A stretch of DNA of 64,000 nt from Lachnospiraceae bacterium (GTDB lineage Bacteria > Bacillota > Clostridia > Lachnospirales > Lachnospiraceae): the NCBI GenBank assembly GCA_900771195.1, contig CAAGMZ010000024.1, positions 1-64,000 of the forward strand. The letters run 5' to 3'. The notes beneath the pieces were generated by a model. The model was not told where the DNA came from. It did no database searches and was given only the letters and a program-made list of their open reading frames with translations. Below are positions 26,555 through 34,766 of the stretch, piece by piece. A program made the translations under genes and the position numbers. Within the stretch, counting starts at the first letter, position 1, and each line of letters begins with the position of its first letter.

Positions 26555-26578
26555 TATAGCAGAATTACTTTATGTAAA
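26555..26578 (-). promoter_or_regulatory. Possible second promoter of the secreted-protein operon, downstream of the riboswitch
   Basis: Minus strand TTTACA (26578-26573) followed after 16 to 18 nt by TATATA or TATAAA (about 26556-26550). If used, it would give a riboswitch-independent transcript. The -10 is ambiguous. Confidence 0.35.
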
Positions 26579-26658
26579 CTGCAATATATCATTTTTGTTG
26601 TGTATATGATTAAATATTTTATAAATAAAGCGTCTTCGAAATTTTAATTCTATAAAAC

Positions 26659-26693
26659 AAAAAAACTGCAATATTAAAAAATAATATTGCAGT
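26659..26693 (-). terminator. Riboswitch expression-platform terminator
   Basis: Minus strand ACTGCAATATTA (26693-26682) pairs over 12 bp with TAATATTGCAGT (26676-26665), loop of five T, followed by six T. Its 5' arm includes CTGCAA, which is also the 3' strand of aptamer helix P1. Confidence 0.85.
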
Positions 26694-26780
26694 CGAACTA
26701 TCATAGTATACCCCATACCTTAGACTCCCAACTTTGCGTCACTGTATTTCTACAGTTTTGCCCCTACAAAAATCCCCATC
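26687..26780 (-). promoter_or_regulatory. c-di-GMP-I (GEMM) riboswitch
   Basis: Read on the minus strand, the leader contains GGGGCAAAAC, the stem CTGTA-GAAA-TACAG with a GAAA tetraloop, GTGACGCAAAGTT, then GAGTCTAAGG and CTATGATAG. These match the conserved GEMM-I order: GGGCAAA, tetraloop hairpin P2, GACGCAAAG, and P3 with the CUAAG/UAUG tetraloop receptor. P1 forms between TTGTAG (26769-26764) and CTGCAA (26692-26687). A consensus promoter lies directly upstream and an intrinsic terminator directly downstream, sharing the P1 strand. By family knowledge the ligand is c-di-GMP; the arrangement predicts an ON switch for the operon at 26417-21820. Confidence 0.88.
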
Positions 26781-26786
26781 ATTTGT

Positions 26787-26815
26787 AGTATATAATATTT
26801 GTTAAATTTTGTCAA
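26787..26815 (-). promoter_or_regulatory. Promoter of the riboswitch-controlled operon
   Basis: Minus strand TTGACA (26815-26810), exact 17-bp spacer, TATACT (26792-26787). Predicted start near 26780, just 5' of the aptamer. Confidence 0.85.
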
Positions 26816-26823
26816 TAAAAATT

Positions 26824-26855
26824 TTCAATTGAATTTCAGTTGAATTTCAGTTGAA
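26824..26855. promoter_or_regulatory. Three helically phased TTCA-N2-TGAA sites upstream of the operon promoter
   Basis: TTCAATTGAA at 26824-26833, TTCAGTTGAA at 26835-26844 and again at 26846-26855: 10-bp dyads repeated every 11 bp, about one helix turn. The nearest lies 9 bp upstream of the -35 hexamer. The position and phasing suggest a binding array for a transcription activator. Confidence 0.6.
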
Positions 26856-26863
26856 AATTTCAG

Positions 26864-26908
26864 TAAAAAAAGTACGACTGCATTTTGAAAAGCCAAAAAC
26901 GCAGCCGT
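26864..26908 (-). terminator. Terminator after the M15 peptidase gene
   Basis: Minus strand ACGGCTGC (26908-26901) pairs with GCAGTCGT (26881-26874); neighbouring GTTTT and AAAAT can extend the stem. The tract TTTTTTT follows at about 26871-26865. Confidence 0.75.
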
Positions 26909-26993
26909 AAAATAATCGTTTTCTCTTAACTTAATGACATTGATGCACAGCCAAGCGCAAGCGTCCGCCCGAAAATAAACATTCTGCAGTCCC

Positions 26994-27773
26994 TTACTTC
27001 TCAAAATGCTGGTAATCTTTCACTGTGTTCCAGCTTCCGCCCCACGTGAAGCCGTGTTCGGTAAACACCTTATAAGCATAATCATTCTCATCTATTTTCA
27101 TTACAAAATTATCTGTACGGTCAGCATAAGCCTCTGCAGTAACCGGCAATACCGAACCGTCGGATGACACATAAGGATTGTACAACGGATTAATATCCAC
27201 CGCCATTCCGTATGCATGCTTTGACAATGAATCGCCTCCCGTGACCTTTCTGCTGTTAAAGCAGCTTGTGTTGTTTTTGGCCATGGATACCTCATCATTA
27301 CCGCCATATTCGTCAATCAGCTTTATGCTTTCTATCGGGTATGAAGCCTTATATAATTCAAAAAAAACATCTGCCACATCATCGGCAATCTGCTCGTTTA
27401 CAACAAGTTCTCCTTTATGTGCCGTGCTGTCAGTTCCCCAATACAGTACCGTGACATATCTGAGCTCTGAGCGTTCAACCGGGCAGCTGTCATTATATGA
27501 CTTTCCGTCCATCCTGCTCCATATCAGATCCGGGATTTCCATTGAAGCAAAATATGTTGCCTTATCATTTTCCGCAATCTCTGAGGGCATCGGAAATGCA
27601 CCGCTGAATGTCCTTTCAGATGCATTTCCTGTTGTCATGCTTTCCATTTTGTGTTTATACACAAGCATCACAATGAGTACCCCGAGAAAAAGTGCACTAA
27701 TGACAAGTATAACTTCCCCTGTATGCTTTACTTTTTTCTTTCTGCTCTTTGACCTGCCATTTGTTTTATTCAA
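26994..27773 (-). CDS. M15-family cell-wall peptidase (D,D- or L,D-type), membrane-anchored
   Basis: 259 aa. A basic cytoplasmic N-terminus and one anchor helix (about 19-41, VILVISALFLGVLIVMLVY) precede an extracellular metallopeptidase domain. Zinc-site motifs are SKHAYGMAVDIN and WGGSWNTVKDYQHFE, as in VanY/CwlK-type M15 enzymes. It likely trims peptidoglycan stem peptides; substrate stereochemistry cannot be read. The start is TTG at 27773, placed 6 nt after AGGAG. It follows mscS by 18 nt on the same strand. Confidence 0.87.
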   Translation of the reverse strand: MNKTNGRSKSRKKKVKHTGEVILVISALFLGVLIVMLVYKHKMESMTTGNASERTFSGAFPMPSEIAENDKATYFASMEIPDLIWSRMDGKSYNDSCPVERSELRYVTVLYWGTDSTAHKGELVVNEQIADDVADVFFELYKASYPIESIKLIDEYGGNDEVSMAKNNTSCFNSRKVTGGDSLSKHAYGMAVDINPLYNPYVSSDGSVLPVTAEAYADRTDNFVMKIDENDYAYKVFTEHGFTWGGSWNTVKDYQHFEK

Positions 27774-27791
27774 AGCAATCTCCTGATAAAA

Positions 27792-28652
27792 CTATTTTTC
27801 ACTACTCTTGACCGTAACCTCAAGCTGGTTGTAAGGAATACTGATTCCGTTTTCATCAAGCGCTGCCTTATACTCCTCCAGAAGTGCCCAGCGAACTGTC
27901 CAGTAATCCTCCGTTTTTACCCAGGCTCTGGTTCCTATTACAATGCTGCTGTCACCAAGACTGTCAACATACACAGAAGTGCCTTCTTCTTTAAGTATCT
28001 TGTCCTGCCCATCCAGTACCTGCTGTATAATGTCCTTGGCAAGCTTAATATCAGAATCATATGAAATTCCGACAGTAATATCAACCCGGCGTTTCTCCTG
28101 TGCCGTATAGTTTGTGAGACTTGTGTTGGCCAACGAACCATTGGGAACAACTATCGTCTTATTATCCACGGTGAGAACCTTAGTGTAAAAAAGATCTATT
28201 CCCACAACTGTTCCTTCATTGCCATGAACATCTTCCTTTATGTAGTCACCTATTTTAAAAGGCTTAAACAAAAGTATCAGCACGCCGCCTGCAAAGTTGG
28301 ACAGGCTTCCCTGTAATGCCAGGCCTATTGTAAGTCCGACCGTCCCCAATGCGGCAATGAGAGATGTGGTAGGTATGCCAAGCACGCTTATGACAGTTAT
28401 TGCAACAACAAAATAAAGTATGAACTTTATAAGTGACAGAACAAACTTGGCAACCATGGGGTCCATCTTAGTCTTTTTAAAAGAATTGCCGATAAGCTTG
28501 ATTACCCATTTTAAAAGCTTGCTTGCCACAAACAGTATCAGAATGGCAATAAGTATGTTCTTGCCAACCGTCATGCACCAGTTAATTACCGTATTGAGCA
28601 CTGTATGCCACTTATCTGATGCAGCTTCCTCCATAACTAACATAGTATTCAT
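27792..28652 (-). CDS. mscS: MscS-type small-conductance mechanosensitive channel
   Basis: 286 aa. Three N-terminal membrane helices (about 23-45, 65-90, 95-125); the pore helix reads LGTVGLTIGLALQGSLSNFAGG. The MscS beta domain follows, with FKIGDYI and GNEGTVVGIDLFYTKVLT, and a C-terminal cage. Typical length for the short MscS class. It opens on osmotic downshock. AGGGAAGACTA precedes the ATG, which lies 10 nt after the glgB stop. Confidence 0.93.
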   Translation of the reverse strand: MNTMLVMEEAASDKWHTVLNTVINWCMTVGKNILIAILILFVASKLLKWVIKLIGNSFKKTKMDPMVAKFVLSLIKFILYFVVAITVISVLGIPTTSLIAALGTVGLTIGLALQGSLSNFAGGVLILLFKPFKIGDYIKEDVHGNEGTVVGIDLFYTKVLTVDNKTIVVPNGSLANTSLTNYTAQEKRRVDITVGISYDSDIKLAKDIIQQVLDGQDKILKEEGTSVYVDSLGDSSIVIGTRAWVKTEDYWTVRWALLEEYKAALDENGISIPYNQLEVTVKSSEK

Positions 28653-28662
28653 TTAGTCTTCC

Positions 28663-30936
28663 CTACCTTTTTAGCTGTTTTTTGACCGTTTTTTTGCCTG
28701 TGCTTTTTCCCGCCGCAGGTGTTCTCTTCTTGGGAGTTGTGTCAGCCTCCGTGTATTTGAGTATGGTGATTCCCATGGGCGGCATCGTCAGCCTGATTGA
28801 GTCCTCGCGCCCGTCACACTCGTCCTTACGGGAATTAATCACGCGCCTGTTAATGTTGCCTGCTCCGCCGTACTTAACGTCATCACTGTTAAATATTTCC
28901 TTGTACTTGCCCATTCCCGGAACTCCAATCTTGTATCCGGGTCTGAGAACAGGTGTAAAATTAACGGCAACCACGAATTTATCACCGTTTTTCGCTTTTC
29001 TCACATACACAACGATGCACTCATCAGCCGATATGTTGTTAATCCATTCAAAACCTTCCGTTGAAAAATCAAGTTCATGAAAGGCAGGCTCGTTCTGATA
29101 AAGATTATTCAGATCCCTGACATAGTCCATAAGCTGCCTGTTCTCATTATTTTCGGCAAGCTGCCAGTCAAGCTCCCTTGCCTCGCTCCACTCTCTCTCC
29201 ATTCCGAAATCCTGGCCCATAAAAAGAAGCTTTTTGCCCGGATGGGTAAACATAAATCCGTATGCCGCACGGAGATTATTCATCTTTTCCGCCTTTGTTG
29301 CACCCGGCATCTTGTTTATCATTGAGCATTTTCCATGAACCACCTCGTCATGTGATATTACAAGTATAAAATTCTCGCTGTATGCATATATCATGCTGAA
29401 TGTCAATTCGCCATATCTGCCTTTCCTGAAGAGGGGATCGCATTTCATGAAATCAAGGAAGTCATTCATCCAGCCCATGTTCCACTTATAATCGAAGCCG
29501 AGAGAACCATCCTTCACATCACCCGTTACCATAGGCCATGCCGTTGATTCCTCTGCAATAAGCACAGCACCACCGCAGTTCTTATGGAAAACCTGACTGA
29601 GCTTCTTAAGAAACTCTATTGCCTCAAGATTCTCCTTGCCGCCATACATATTGGCAACCCATTCACCTGGATTTTTGCCGTAATCAAGGTAAATCATTGA
29701 TGCAACCGCATCCATACGGATTCCGTCCGCATGATATTCGTTAGCCCAGAACACTGCATTGGAAGTAAGAAAAGACACAACCTCAGGTCTTCCGTAATTA
29801 TATATTAATGTACCCCAGTGCGGATGTGCGCCTTTTCTGGGATCCCAGTGTTCATACAGGCATGTCCCGTCAAATCTGGCAAGTCCGAAGGCATCTCTTG
29901 GAAAATGAGCAGGAACCCAGTCAAGAATCACACCTATTCCGGCTTTGTGAAGTTCATCCACAAAATACCTGAAATCATCAGGAGTTCCGTATCTTGCTGT
30001 AGGTGCATAATATCCTGTTACCTGATATCCCCAAGACCCATCAAAGGGATGCTCCATAACCGGCATTATTTCTACATGTGTATAGTTCATTTTCTTGACA
30101 TAATCAATGACAATCGGTGCAAGCTCCCTGTAATTGCAGTATTCCCTGTCATCCTCAGGTGCCTTGAAAGAGCCGAGATACATCTCATAGATTGACATAG
30201 GTCTGCTATTATCTGCATCATTCCTCTCTTTCATCCATTTGTCATCTGACCATTCAAAATCCGATTTAAACACTACCGATGCGTTGTTGGGTCGAAGTTC
30301 CGCCGAAAATGCATACGGATCAGCCTTCAGACCCGTAAGTCCGCCCTTAAAGCGAATTTCATACTTATATATGTCGCCCGGCTTTACGTATGGCACGAAC
30401 AGCTCAAATACGCCAGATTCGTCATCTTTTTCCATCTGGTATATTCTTCCGTCCCAGTTGTTAAAATCTCCGACCACGCTCACTCTGAGTGCGTTAGGCG
30501 CCCACACGGCAAAAAGCGTTCCTTCCGTTCCTCTGATTTTCATCGGATGCGCACCAAGTATTTCCTGGGCTTTGTATGAAGTACCGGCATTAAATGCCTT
30601 TAATTCATTACGGTCAAGAAGTGACGGAATACTGTACGGATCTATTGTTTCAAATCTGCTCTTATCCGCAAATTCATACTCAATGATGTATTTAATTTCA
30701 GTTTTGGAGTTTACAAGAACAGCAAAAAAACCTTCCTCGTCAACCTGTTCCATTCTGTGCTTTGTCCCATCTTTCATCTTAAGTACAGCTTTTACTGCAC
30801 CCGGATGAAAGCTCTGAACCAGCACACCACCCTTTACAATATGCTGTCCAAGCATCTTCTTGGGATGATCTGTGTCCGAATACACTATACCTTCAATTTC
30901 CGGCCAGTTCATTAACTCATATAATTTTTTGTTCAT
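28663..30936 (-). CDS. glgB: 1,4-alpha-glucan branching enzyme
   Basis: About 757 aa, GH13 family. It makes alpha-1,6 branches in glycogen. An N-terminal CBM48-like domain (about 125-225) has FAVWAPNALRVSVVGDFNNW. In the catalytic barrel, the nucleophile Asp is in GIRMDAVASM (D409), the acid/base Glu in LIAEESTAWP (E462), and the transition-state Asp in VISHDEVVHG (D530). ATG 30936 has AAGGAGGGGCTACCT; the open frame reaches 31086 but lacks family sequence there. No other glycogen genes lie in the window. The Lys-rich C-terminus (KKTVKKQLKR) is unusual for the family. Confidence 0.95.
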   Translation of the reverse strand: MNKKLYELMNWPEIEGIVYSDTDHPKKMLGQHIVKGGVLVQSFHPGAVKAVLKMKDGTKHRMEQVDEEGFFAVLVNSKTEIKYIIEYEFADKSRFETIDPYSIPSLLDRNELKAFNAGTSYKAQEILGAHPMKIRGTEGTLFAVWAPNALRVSVVGDFNNWDGRIYQMEKDDESGVFELFVPYVKPGDIYKYEIRFKGGLTGLKADPYAFSAELRPNNASVVFKSDFEWSDDKWMKERNDADNSRPMSIYEMYLGSFKAPEDDREYCNYRELAPIVIDYVKKMNYTHVEIMPVMEHPFDGSWGYQVTGYYAPTARYGTPDDFRYFVDELHKAGIGVILDWVPAHFPRDAFGLARFDGTCLYEHWDPRKGAHPHWGTLIYNYGRPEVVSFLTSNAVFWANEYHADGIRMDAVASMIYLDYGKNPGEWVANMYGGKENLEAIEFLKKLSQVFHKNCGGAVLIAEESTAWPMVTGDVKDGSLGFDYKWNMGWMNDFLDFMKCDPLFRKGRYGELTFSMIYAYSENFILVISHDEVVHGKCSMINKMPGATKAEKMNNLRAAYGFMFTHPGKKLLFMGQDFGMEREWSEARELDWQLAENNENRQLMDYVRDLNNLYQNEPAFHELDFSTEGFEWINNISADECIVVYVRKAKNGDKFVVAVNFTPVLRPGYKIGVPGMGKYKEIFNSDDVKYGGAGNINRRVINSRKDECDGREDSIRLTMPPMGITILKYTEADTTPKKRTPAAGKSTGKKTVKKQLKR

Positions 30937-30952
30937 AGGTAGCCCCTCCTTA

Positions 30953-32191
30953 TCATCCAAGCATGTGTATGAAAAGACCGCTACGAAGCTTAGGCTCAAA
31001 CCAGGTGGACTTGGGCGGCATAAGCCTGCCTGCGTCAGCCACCGAAAAAAGCTCCTGAATCGATGTAGGATACATTGAAAAAGCAACCTTCATGTCCGAT
31101 TCGGCTCGCCTTTCAAGCTCTGAAAGTCCACGGATTCCACCTATAAAATCAATTCTCTTATCCGTTCTCGGATCACCTATCCCAAGTATCGGAGCAAGAA
31201 GATAATCCTGTAATACAGCCACGTCAAGGCCATCCACCGGATCATCAGACCTGATGCTGTCCTTTGCCGTAAGAATATACCAGGTACCATCAAGATACAT
31301 ACCAAAGGAGCATTTTTCATCAGGATACAAAGCCTTATGGCCCTTCTTTTCCACGTCAAAATACCTGGAAACAGCCTCCAGATACTCATCCTCCGTAAGT
31401 CCGTTAAGATCCTTTACCACACGGTTATACGGCATTATCATAAGTTCTTCATCCGGGAAAAGGACTGAAAGAAAATAATTAAATTCTTCCGTTCCGTCGT
31501 AACCCGGGTTCTGCTCACGCCTCATAACTCCAACCCTTACCGCCGAGGCAGCCCTGTGGTGTCCGTCTGCAATATAGATTGAATTGATGGATGCAAAAGC
31601 GTCTCTCACATCGGAAATGTCCTTTGCATCATCTATCTTCCATACCTGATGCGTGATTCCGTCATTAGCCGTAAAATCATATATCGGAGTTTTTTTACAG
31701 TTGTCTGCTACCACACGGTTAATCACGCTGTTGGAACGGTAAGCAAGAAATATAGGCCCTGTCTGGGCATTGGTCCTGTCAACATGGTTAATTCTGTCCT
31801 GTTCCTTATCAGCCCTGGTATTCTCGTGTTTTTTGATTCTGTTTTCAAGATAATCGTCAATCGAGGCACATGCCACAATTCCTGTCTGTGCACGTCCATC
31901 CATAATAAGACGGTATATGTAATAGGCATCGTCATTGTCTTTAATGAAAATGCCGTCAGAGATTTCTTTGTTAAGCAATTCTTTTGCCTTGTCATAAACA
32001 CAGTCTGCGTATGTATCCACATCATCACCAAACTGCGTCTCGGCTCTGTCAATATTAAGGAATGACAACGGGGCATTCTTTACAGCCTCGCAGGCTTCCT
32101 TTCTGTTATACACATCATATGGCAGCGCAGCTACCTTCTCTGCCAGCTCTGCGGCAGGTCTTACACATCTGAATGGTTTGATATCAGCCAT
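30953..32191 (-). CDS. DUF1015-family protein
   Basis: 412 aa. It begins IKPFRCVRPAAELAEKVAALPYDV and contains YIYRLIMDGRAQTGIVACAS, SIYIADGHHRAASA and NYFLSVLFPDEELMIMPYNR, the conserved blocks of DUF1015. The family is common in Clostridia and often adjacent to serA and serC; its function was unknown to me. The ATG has AAGGAG upstream. It lies 69 nt after serA and 16 nt before glgB on the same strand. The context suggests a link to serine or phosphoserine metabolism, but there is no direct evidence. Confidence 0.87.
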   Translation of the reverse strand: MADIKPFRCVRPAAELAEKVAALPYDVYNRKEACEAVKNAPLSFLNIDRAETQFGDDVDTYADCVYDKAKELLNKEISDGIFIKDNDDAYYIYRLIMDGRAQTGIVACASIDDYLENRIKKHENTRADKEQDRINHVDRTNAQTGPIFLAYRSNSVINRVVADNCKKTPIYDFTANDGITHQVWKIDDAKDISDVRDAFASINSIYIADGHHRAASAVRVGVMRREQNPGYDGTEEFNYFLSVLFPDEELMIMPYNRVVKDLNGLTEDEYLEAVSRYFDVEKKGHKALYPDEKCSFGMYLDGTWYILTAKDSIRSDDPVDGLDVAVLQDYLLAPILGIGDPRTDKRIDFIGGIRGLSELERRAESDMKVAFSMYPTSIQELFSVADAGRLMPPKSTWFEPKLRSGLFIHMLG

Positions 32192-32222
32192 TTTTACTCC
32201 TTTTTATGAAAAATATGATAAA

Positions 32223-32247
32223 GTCGGGCAGCCACTGCTGCCCGGCT
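32223..32247. terminator. Short GC-rich hairpin between serA and the DUF1015 gene
   Basis: CGGGCAGC (32225-32232) pairs with GCTGCCCG (32237-32244) around a CACT loop. No long T tract follows on the minus strand, so it is a weak terminator or an mRNA processing/stability hairpin in the serC-serA-DUF1015 transcript. Confidence 0.45.
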
Positions 32248-32260
32248 CCAACAAGTAAAA

Positions 32261-33424
32261 TTACTTTATAACACGCACTTTGATAATTCCGGTCTTTGCG
32301 GAAATCTTTTCAGCAACATCAAAAGCAGAAGCCTTATCGATGTCAAAAAGAGAGTAGGCATAATTACCTCTGCTCTGATTAATCATCTTTTCAATATTGA
32401 TTCCGCCGTTTCCGATTTCGCTGGAAAGCGTGCTTATAATATTGGGCTCATTCTTATGAAGAACGCCAATTCTTCCCGCCGTGCTGCAGACACCCATGTC
32501 AACAGCAGGGAAATTAACAGAATTACGGATATTTCCGTTCTCCACATAGTCCATAACCTCGTTAACTGCCATCACTGCGCAATTATCCTCAGACTCAACC
32601 GTAGAAGCGCCAAGATGGGGAAATGCCGTGCATCCCTTGGTATTGGCAAGCTTCGGTGTGGGGAAATCAGTGGCATAAGCAGCAACCTTTCCGGAATTAA
32701 GGGCATCCACAACATCATCCGCACACACAAGCAGATCTCTCGCAAAGTTAAGAAGGACAACTCCATCCTTCATAAGTGCAATCGTATCCTTATTGATCAT
32801 CTCCCTTGTATCGTCAAGGAGTGGTGTATGAACCGTTATATAATCGCAATTCCTGAAAATTTCTTCCCTGGTCTCCACAACCGTAACGCTGCGTGACAGG
32901 TTAAGTGCATTATGGACTGACAAAAACGGATCGCATCCGTATACGTCCATTCCAAGATGAACAGCAGCGTTGGCAACAAGTACGCCGATAGCACCAAGAC
33001 CGATAACACCAAGCTTCTTGCCTTTAATCTCATGGCCTGCAAACTTTGACTTGGCCTTTTCCATAGTCTTTCCGATGTTCTCGTCATCTTTATTGTCATT
33101 TACCCAGCCGTTAGCTGCCACAAGATTTCTTGACGCAACTATCATCGCTGCAATAACAAGTTCCTTAACGCCATTGGCATTGGCTCCCGGCGTGTTGAAA
33201 ACAACAATTCCCTTGTCGGCACATTTATCAAGGGGTATGTTATTTACTCCTGCACCGGCTCTTGCAACAGCAAGCAATTTGTCTGAAAGCTCCATATCAT
33301 GCATGGCAGCACTTCTTACAAGAACTACCTCCGCATCCTCAAAGCTTTCTGTTTTTTCGTAATCACCTGTAAATTGTCCCAAACCTTCCTCTGAAATAGG
33401 GTTCAAGCAATTATATTTTACCAT
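32261..33424 (-). CDS. serA: D-3-phosphoglycerate dehydrogenase
   Basis: 387 aa. It oxidises 3-phosphoglycerate in the first step of serine synthesis. NAD-binding LGVIGLGAIGVLVANAA, the Arg in LLNFARDLLVCADDV and the His in CTAFPHLGAST are visible. A C-terminal ACT-like domain (about 315-387; NEPNIISTLSSEIGNGGINI) suggests serine control. ATG 33424 has GGAGGACATAACA; the frame is open to 33442. It follows serC by 81 nt. Confidence 0.93.
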   Translation of the reverse strand: MVKYNCLNPISEEGLGQFTGDYEKTESFEDAEVVLVRSAAMHDMELSDKLLAVARAGAGVNNIPLDKCADKGIVVFNTPGANANGVKELVIAAMIVASRNLVAANGWVNDNKDDENIGKTMEKAKSKFAGHEIKGKKLGVIGLGAIGVLVANAAVHLGMDVYGCDPFLSVHNALNLSRSVTVVETREEIFRNCDYITVHTPLLDDTREMINKDTIALMKDGVVLLNFARDLLVCADDVVDALNSGKVAAYATDFPTPKLANTKGCTAFPHLGASTVESEDNCAVMAVNEVMDYVENGNIRNSVNFPAVDMGVCSTAGRIGVLHKNEPNIISTLSSEIGNGGINIEKMINQSRGNYAYSLFDIDKASAFDVAEKISAKTGIIKVRVIK

Positions 33425-33505
33425 TGTTATGTCCTCCTGCAAAATGTAACATCCAAGAGACTCTCGTACTATTCCGGAGCATATACACGGAACAGGGATG
33501 TCATA

Positions 33506-34591
33506 TTATTTTGCATTTTCCTTTTCGAATTTTTTCATAAACTCTACAAGCTTCTCAACACCTTCAATAGGCATTGCATTGTAGATGCTGGCTCTCATGC
33601 CGCCAACCGTCCTGTGTCCCTTAAGGTTCTCAAAGCCTGCGGCCTTAGCCTCTGCAACGAATTTTGCATCAAGCTCGGCATCGCCTGTAACGAAAGGAAC
33701 ATTCATAAGTGAACGGTCCTTGGGAACAACAGTTCCATGGAACATTTTGCTCTCATCAAGATAATCGTAGAGAATCTTGGCCTTTTTCTCGTTAAGCTCC
33801 TTCATTGCTGAAAGTCCGCCCATCTTCTTAAGCCACTTGAACACTTTGCCGCAGATATAAATTCCGTATGCCGGCGGTGTGTTGTAAAGTGAATCATTGT
33901 CCGCATGTATTTTGTACTTGAGCATTGTTGGTGTTCCCGGAAGTGTATCCTCAGTAATAAGGTCCTCCCTGATAATTACGATAACAACACCTGCCGGTCC
34001 GATGTTCTTCTGAACACCGCCGTAAATTACTCCGTACTTTGTCACATCAACGGGCTCTGAAAGGAAACATGATGAAACATCTGCCACAAGAGTATGTCCC
34101 TTGGTATTGGGCAGTGTCTTATACTTGGTTCCGTAAATCGTGTTGTTCTCGCAGATATAAACATAATCAAGATCGTCCGGAATATCAAGATCCGAGCAGT
34201 CGGGAATGTAAGAGAACGTCTTGTCTGCTGATGAAGCAAGCTCGATTGCTTCTCCGTAAATCTTAGCCTCCTGATATGCCTTCTTAGCCCACTGTCCGGT
34301 CACTATGTATCCGGCCTTTTTGTTCTTCATAAGGTTCATGGGTATCATGGCAAACTGCTGTGATGCTCCTCCCTGAAGGAAAAGAACCTTATAATTATCC
34401 GGGATGTTCATCAGCTCGCGGATATCTGCCTCCGCTGTCTTGATAATGTCATCGTACATCTTGGATCTGTGGCTCATTTCCATAACCGACATGCCGCTTC
34501 CTCTGTAATCCAGCATCTCGTCAGCTGCCTCACGGAGTACCTCCTCAGGTAAAACCGCAGGACCTGCTGAAAAATTGTAAACTCTTCCCAC
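33506..34591 (-). CDS. serC: Phosphoserine aminotransferase
   Basis: 361 aa, class V PLP enzyme, converting phosphohydroxypyruvate to phosphoserine. It begins VYNFSAGPAVLPEEVL, has LFLQGGASQQFAMIPMNL, and the PLP Lys in GVIYGGVQKNIGPAGV; HRTVGGMRASIYNAM is the substrate-binding end. The start is GTG at 34591 after CAGGAGG. A promoter lies at 34666-34694. First gene of serC-serA-DUF1015; no serB phosphatase was seen. Confidence 0.96.
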   Translation of the reverse strand: MGRVYNFSAGPAVLPEEVLREAADEMLDYRGSGMSVMEMSHRSKMYDDIIKTAEADIRELMNIPDNYKVLFLQGGASQQFAMIPMNLMKNKKAGYIVTGQWAKKAYQEAKIYGEAIELASSADKTFSYIPDCSDLDIPDDLDYVYICENNTIYGTKYKTLPNTKGHTLVADVSSCFLSEPVDVTKYGVIYGGVQKNIGPAGVVIVIIREDLITEDTLPGTPTMLKYKIHADNDSLYNTPPAYGIYICGKVFKWLKKMGGLSAMKELNEKKAKILYDYLDESKMFHGTVVPKDRSLMNVPFVTGDAELDAKFVAEAKAAGFENLKGHRTVGGMRASIYNAMPIEGVEKLVEFMKKFEKENAK

Positions 34592-34665
34592 TTCTGTGTG
34601 CCTCCTGTAAAATAATATGATGTTCCTTTCCGCGTATGGGTTCGCGACAAAAAAACACTACTTCT

Positions 34666-34694
34666 ATAATACGACAAACGCTCTTTTCCGTCAA
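34666..34694 (-). promoter_or_regulatory. serC promoter
   Basis: Minus strand TTGACG (34694-34689), a 17-bp spacer, TATTAT (34671-34666). About 70 nt of leader before the GTG start. Confidence 0.6.
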
Positions 34695-34750
34695 GGCTAC
34701 AATCCTACTTCGAAATTCTGTCAACATAACTTTTCAAATTGCTTTCAGTA

Positions 34751-34759
34751 TGCTATACT
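34751..34759 (+). promoter_or_regulatory. Extended -10 promoter giving a leaderless transcript
   Basis: TGCTATACT is an extended -10 (TGn plus TATACT, 34754-34759). The ATG of the next gene is at 34767, about where transcription should begin, and there is no Shine-Dalgarno sequence. The -35 is poor, as is common for extended -10 promoters. Confidence 0.55.
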
Positions 34760-34766
34760 CTCTCGT

